64,000 bases of DNA, from contig NZ_AP023439.1 of assembly GCF_014701095.1 (NCBI RefSeq), positions 1,042,001 through 1,106,000 on the forward strand, read 5' to 3'. Shown in pieces: positions 60,277-64,000 of the stretch. The first letter of the stretch is position 1, and each line of letters starts with the position of its first letter. Origin of the DNA: Streptomyces tuirus. GTDB taxonomy: Bacteria > Actinomycetota > Actinomycetes > Streptomycetales > Streptomycetaceae. The position numbers were made by a program, and so were the translations under genes. Below the pieces are notes generated by a model. It had not been told where the DNA came from. It worked only from the letters and a program-made list of their open reading frames with translations, and ran no database searches.

Positions 60277-62949
60277 TTACTTGGCCGTCTCGGCGACCAG
60301 ACGCTCCACGGCGTCCACGGCGTCACCGATGGCGGCCGGGTTCTGGCCGCCGCCCTGGGCGACGTCCGGCTTGCCGCCACCGCCGCCGCCGAGGGTCTTG
60401 GCGGCCGTACGGACCAGTTCGCCGGCCTTCAGGCCGCGCTCGCGGGCGGCCTCGTTGGTGGCGATGACCGTGAGCGGCTTGCCGTTCGCCACCGTGAACA
60501 GGGCGACCACGGCGGCCCGCCCGCCCTGGATGCGTCCGCGCACGTCGAGGACCAGCTTGCGCAGGTCGTCGGCGGTCGTGCCGTCCGGGACCTGACCGGT
60601 CACGACAGCAACGCCACGGATGTCCTTGGCCGACTCGGCGAGACCGGCGGCGGCCTGGAGGACCTTCTCGGCGCGGAACTTCTCGATCTCCTTCTCGGCG
60701 TCCTTCAGCTTGCCGAGCATGGCGGAGACCTTCTCGGGGAGCTCCTCCGGGCGGCCCTTGATCAGCTCCTGGAGCTGGGCGACGACCGTGTGCTCCCGGG
60801 CGAGGAAGTTGTAGGCGTCCACGCCGACCAGGGCCTCGATCCGGCGGACACCGGAGCCGATGGAGGATTCGCCGAGCAGTTTGACCAGACCGAGCTGGGC
60901 GGTGTTGTGCACGTGGGTGCCGCCGCACAGCTCCTTGGAGAAGTCGCCGATGGTGACCACGCGGACGCGCTCGCCGTACTTCTCGCCGAACTCGGCGATG
61001 GCGCCCTGCTTCTTCGCCTCGTCGATGCCCATGACGTCGGCGCGGACGTCGAGGTCACGGGCGAGCACCTCGTTGATCTTCTGCTCGACGTCGGTCATCA
61101 CGGCCGTCGGCACGGCGGACGGGGAGCCGAAGTCGAAGCGGAAGCGGCCGGGCTGGTTCTCGGAACCGGCCTGGGCGGCCGTCGGGCCGAGGGCGTCGCG
61201 CAGGGCCTGGTGGGTCAGGTGCGTGGCCGAGTGGGCGCGGGCGATGGCCTTGCGGCGGCGGTCGTCGATCGAGGCGTGGGCCTTGGCGCCCACGGTGACC
61301 TCGCCGACCTGGACGACGCCCTTGTGGACGTAGACCCCGGGGACCGGCTTCTGGCAGTCGCGGATCTCGATGACGGCACCGGTGTCGACCTTGATGCGGC
61401 CGGTGTCGCCGATCTGGCCACCGCCCTCGGCGTAGAACGGGGTGCGGTCGAGGACGATCTCCACCTCGTCACCCTCGGTGGCGGCCGGGGAGGAGGCGCC
61501 GTCGACGAGGATGCCGACGATCGTGGACTCGGACTCGGTGTCGGTGTAGCCGATGAAGTCGGTGGCACCGGCCTGGTCGGCGATCTCACGGTAGGCACCG
61601 GCTCCGGCGTGCCCGGTCTTCTTGGCCTGGGCGTCGGCCTTGGCGCGCTCCCGCTGCTCCTTCATCAGGCGCCGGAAGCCGTCCTCGTCCACGGAGAGGC
61701 CCTGCTCGGCGGCCATCTCCAGGGTGAGGTCGATCGGGAAGCCCCAGGTGTCGTGGAGCAGGAAGGCCTTGTCCCCGGGCAGGACGCTGCCGCCGGCGGC
61801 CTTGGTGTCGCTGACGGCCGTGTCGAGGATGTTGGTGCCGGCCTTCAGCGTCTTGAGGAAGGCGTTCTCCTCGGCGAGGGCGACCTTCTCGATGCGCTCG
61901 CGGTCGGTGATGAGCTCGGGGTACTGCTGGCCCATCATCTCGATCACAGTGTCGACCAGGTCCTTCACGACCGGACCGGTGGCGCCGAGCAGGCGCATGT
62001 TGCGGATGGCGCGGCGCATGATGCGGCGCAGCACGTAGCCGCGGCCCTCGTTGCCGGGGGTGACGCCGTCGCCGATGAGCATCACCGAGGTACGCATGTG
62101 GTCGGTGACCACGCGCAGGGAGACGTCCGAGTCGTGGGCGTCGCCGTAGGCCACGCCGGTCAGCTCGGTGGCCTTCTTGATGACGGCCATCGAGGTGTCG
62201 ATCTCGTACATGTTCTGCACGCCCTGCAGAATCATGGCGAGGCGCTCGAGGCCGAGGCCCGTGTCGATGTTCTTGCTGGGGAGCTCGCCGAGGATCTCGA
62301 AGTTGTCCTTGCCGATGCCCTCGCCCCGCACGTACTGCATGAAGACGAGGTTCCAGATCTCCACGTACCGCTCGTCGTTGACGGCGGGGCCGCCCTCGAC
62401 GCCGAACTCGGGGCCGCGGTCGTAGTTGATCTCGGAACACGGGCCGCAGGGGCCGGGGACGCCCATGGACCAGAAGTTGTCCTTCATGCCGAGGCGCTGG
62501 ATGCGCTCCTTCGGCACACCGATGACCTCGTGCCAGATGCGCTCGGCCTCGTCGTCGTCCTTGTAGACGGTGATCCACAGGCGCTCGGGGTCGAGGCCGT
62601 AACCGCCCTTGTCCTGGGCGCTGGTGAGCAGCTCCCAAGCGTACTTGATGGCGCCTTCCTTGAAGTAGTCGCCGAAGGAGAAGTTGCCGCACATCTGGAA
62701 GAAGGTGCCGTGCCGGGTGGTCTTGCCGACCTCTTCGATGTCGGGCGTGCGCACGCACTTCTGCACGCTGGTGGCGCGGCTGAAGGGCGGCTTGACCTCA
62801 CCCAGGAAGTAGGGCTTGAAGGGCACCATGCCGGCCGGGACGAGGAGCAGAGTCGGGTCGTCCGCGATGAGCGACGCCGAAGGGACGACGGTGTGACCGC
62901 GCTCCTCGAAGAAGCTCAACCAGCGGCGGCGAATCTCAGCCGACTCCAT
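60277..62949 (-). CDS. alaS: Alanyl-tRNA synthetase
   Basis: AlaS charges tRNA-Ala. The 890-residue protein has the class II catalytic domain (about 1-240; [39 protein letters not shown]). A tRNA-recognition domain, an editing domain with zinc ligands ([11 protein letters not shown] and [10 protein letters not shown]), and a C-terminal C-Ala domain with a glycine-rich [15 protein letters not shown] follow. Its ATG shares one base with the stop of the preceding small gene (TGATG), which indicates coupling. Confidence 0.98.
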   Translation of the reverse strand: MESAEIRRRWLSFFEERGHTVVPSASLIADDPTLLLVPAGMVPFKPYFLGEVKPPFSRATSVQKCVRTPDIEEVGKTTRHGTFFQMCGNFSFGDYFKEGAIKYAWELLTSAQDKGGYGLDPERLWITVYKDDDEAERIWHEVIGVPKERIQRLGMKDNFWSMGVPGPCGPCSEINYDRGPEFGVEGGPAVNDERYVEIWNLVFMQYVRGEGIGKDNFEILGELPSKNIDTGLGLERLAMILQGVQNMYEIDTSMAVIKKATELTGVAYGDAHDSDVSLRVVTDHMRTSVMLIGDGVTPGNEGRGYVLRRIMRRAIRNMRLLGATGPVVKDLVDTVIEMMGQQYPELITDRERIEKVALAEENAFLKTLKAGTNILDTAVSDTKAAGGSVLPGDKAFLLHDTWGFPIDLTLEMAAEQGLSVDEDGFRRLMKEQRERAKADAQAKKTGHAGAGAYREIADQAGATDFIGYTDTESESTIVGILVDGASSPAATEGDEVEIVLDRTPFYAEGGGQIGDTGRIKVDTGAVIEIRDCQKPVPGVYVHKGVVQVGEVTVGAKAHASIDDRRRKAIARAHSATHLTHQALRDALGPTAAQAGSENQPGRFRFDFGSPSAVPTAVMTDVEQKINEVLARDLDVRADVMGIDEAKKQGAIAEFGEKYGERVRVVTIGDFSKELCGGTHVHNTAQLGLVKLLGESSIGSGVRRIEALVGVDAYNFLAREHTVVAQLQELIKGRPEELPEKVSAMLGKLKDAEKEIEKFRAEKVLQAAAGLAESAKDIRGVAVVTGQVPDGTTADDLRKLVLDVRGRIQGGRAAVVALFTVANGKPLTVIATNEAARERGLKAGELVRTAAKTLGGGGGGKPDVAQGGGQNPAAIGDAVDAVERLVAETAK

Positions 62950-63302
62950 CAGTGGTCCTCATTCCGGTTGTACGGGTACGTCTGGTACGTCGAACCCTCG
63001 ACGTACTTCGGGTTGTTGCGGTTCTCGATGGCGATGTGACGCCGGGGTGCGGGGAGCTCGGGATTCTCATTGATTCCGAGGGCGTCGCCCAGTTCGGCCT
63101 CCCGCACGGCCATGTTGTCCCGGACGTCGAGCGCGAAGCCCACGGCACGGTCCTTGATGCGGTGACCGGCCTCGATCGCCTTGTTCCCGGCGGTTCTGGC
63201 GAGGCTCTCGGGGGTCAGCTGCTTCAGCTTGCGATTGACCTTGGTGGTGGCCCACACACCGGCGGCGACGCCCGTGGTGAACCAGAAGGTGCGGCGGAAC
63301 AT
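62949..63302 (-). CDS. DUF6167-type small membrane-associated protein
   Basis: This 117-residue protein has a short hydrophobic N-terminal segment (about 4-20, [17 protein letters not shown]), a central helical basic region and a tail ending in an Asn/Tyr-rich stretch. It belongs to an uncharacterised actinobacterial family that sits ahead of alaS. It begins 9 bases after the DUF948 gene stop and is coupled to alaS by a one-base overlap, so all three are co-transcribed. The function is unknown. Confidence 0.8.
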   Translation of the reverse strand: MFRRTFWFTTGVAAGVWATTKVNRKLKQLTPESLARTAGNKAIEAGHRIKDRAVGFALDVRDNMAVREAELGDALGINENPELPAPRRHIAIENRNNPKYVEGSTYQTYPYNRNEDH

Positions 63303-63311
63303 CGCTGGCTC

Positions 63312-63752
63312 TCAGTCCCTCTTCCCTCGGGCGCTGCGCCGGGTGACCGTGCGGCCCACGATCACGGTACGCCTGGACGCCTTGGCGGGCACGTCCTCCT
63401 TGCGGCCGCCCAGGGCCCGGCGCACGCCGTAGCCGAAGGCCGCGACCTTGACCAGGGGGCCGCCGAAGGTGGAGGCGACGGTCGTCGACAGCGCCGAGGC
63501 GTTCGACGTGACCTCCTGGACGTCGGAGGCGATCGAGTCGACCCGGTCGATCTGGGTCTGCGCGGAGCGCACCGCCGCGGAGGCGTCGGCCAGCAGCGGG
63601 ACGGCCTGGTCGGTCACGTCCGCCACGAGCTTGGTGGTCGCCTTGAGCGTCTGGGCCACCCTCGCCAGCGCGACGGCTAGGAAGGAGACCAGGATCGCCC
63701 AGAAGACGGCCACCAGGATCCCGGCAACCTCTCCACCGGACACTGTGTGCAC
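63312..63752 (-). CDS. DUF948 membrane protein
   Basis: This 146-residue protein has one N-terminal membrane helix (about 9-30, AGILVAVFWAILVSFLAVALA), a long helical, probably coiled-coil region (about 31-100, with AQTLKATTKLVADVTDQAVP) and a basic tail. DUF948 proteins resemble small envelope stress or methyl-accepting-type coiled coils; their function is unknown. GTG 63752 has AGGGAG 7 bases upstream; a second GTG three codons in is an alternative start. It is the first of the DUF948-DUF6167-alaS set. Confidence 0.82.
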   Translation of the reverse strand: MHTVSGGEVAGILVAVFWAILVSFLAVALARVAQTLKATTKLVADVTDQAVPLLADASAAVRSAQTQIDRVDSIASDVQEVTSNASALSTTVASTFGGPLVKVAAFGYGVRRALGGRKEDVPAKASRRTVIVGRTVTRRSARGKRD

Positions 63753-63872
63753 CCGCTCCCTGAAACGTGCCTGAACATCAAAAAGTCGTGCGACGAGCCT
63801 ATCGCGCCGGAGGTTGCGCTCCGTACCGGTTTCCCGCGCGGGAGCAGGGGAATCGCGAAGCCCGCCGGCTCG

Positions 63873-63890
63873 CCCACCCGGACGGGTGGG
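63873..63890 (-). terminator. Terminator after rpsD
   Basis: CCCACCC (63873-63879) and GGGTGGG (63884-63890) form a 7-bp stem with a 4-base loop, 37 bases beyond the rpsD stop codon. Confidence 0.65.
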
Positions 63891-63927
63891 GAGACGACGG
63901 GCTGGGGTACCGCGTGCCTGCCGAGGA

Positions 63928-64000
63928 TCAGCGGGCGTAGTACTCGACGACGAGCTGCTCGTCGCAGATCACCGGGATCTCCTTGCGGTTCGGCTCGCGG
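63928..64000 (-). CDS. rpsD: 30S ribosomal protein S4, C-terminal fragment (cut by window edge)
   Basis: The last 23 codons and stop of an S4 protein are visible: REPNRKEIPVICDEQLVVEYYAR. The pattern of a basic segment, then the DEQLVVEYYxR ending, is the conserved S4 C-terminus. S4 is a primary 16S rRNA binder and translational regulator. The rest of the gene lies beyond 64000. Confidence 0.9.
   Translation of the reverse strand, partial: REPNRKEIPVICDEQLVVEYYAR

Overview
The window is high-GC actinobacterial DNA, and gene content and order point to the core chromosome of a Streptomyces close to S. coelicolor. Markers are bldD, sIHF, the actinobacterial carA-carB pyrimidine operon, a helicase-degenerate priA, GTG and TTG starts, four-base coupled overlaps and strong GC-rich hairpins between units. 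Nearly all of it is coding and most genes lie on the minus strand. I see no prophage, insertion sequence, CRISPR array, rRNA or intact tRNA gene.

1-9852: an EccA-like AAA+ ATPase on the plus strand converges on two coupled CBS-domain membrane proteins. Then come a PH-domain protein with hisG and hisE, and the riboflavin operon ribE-ribM-ribBA-ribH behind an FMN riboswitch. 

10015-27049 is the most variable part. It holds an orphan DasR-type promoter, a ROK regulator divergent from an MFS transporter across a perfect palindrome, a uracil-type permease, a secreted GH6 cellulase-like protein, and a lysine module. The module is davA and davB (lysine to 5-aminovalerate) plus a cationic amino-acid permease co-transcribed with an Lrp/AsnC regulator. 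The leaders of davA and of the permease share repeated GTTGCG boxes. GMP reductase guaB1, a barstar-like protein, a SorC-type regulator and rpe follow.

27050-38773: an MMPL transporter, rsmB and fmt, a small HTH protein behind three consecutive palindromes, priA, metK, coaBC, rpoZ and gmk. 38832-49440: sIHF and the pyrimidine operon pyrR-pyrB-pyrC-(membrane PH protein)-carA-carB-pyrD-pyrF, with a PyrR-type RNA hairpin that contains the pyrR ribosome binding site.

49562-64000: bldD diverges from pyrR. A long minus-strand series runs from rpsD (cut by the window edge) through two small envelope proteins, alaS, ruvX, mltG, aroE, a repeat-tailed membrane protein, aroC-aroK-aroB, a P-loop protein, an M24 peptidase with substituted metal ligands, efp and nusB.

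Most of this is conserved housekeeping DNA. The observations most worth checking are the lysine module with its candidate operators, the orphan chitinase-type promoter, the M24 protein, the triple palindrome at 31851-31904 and the repeat-tailed membrane protein at 56643-57059. Functional calls rest on recognised families and motifs; no database search was run.
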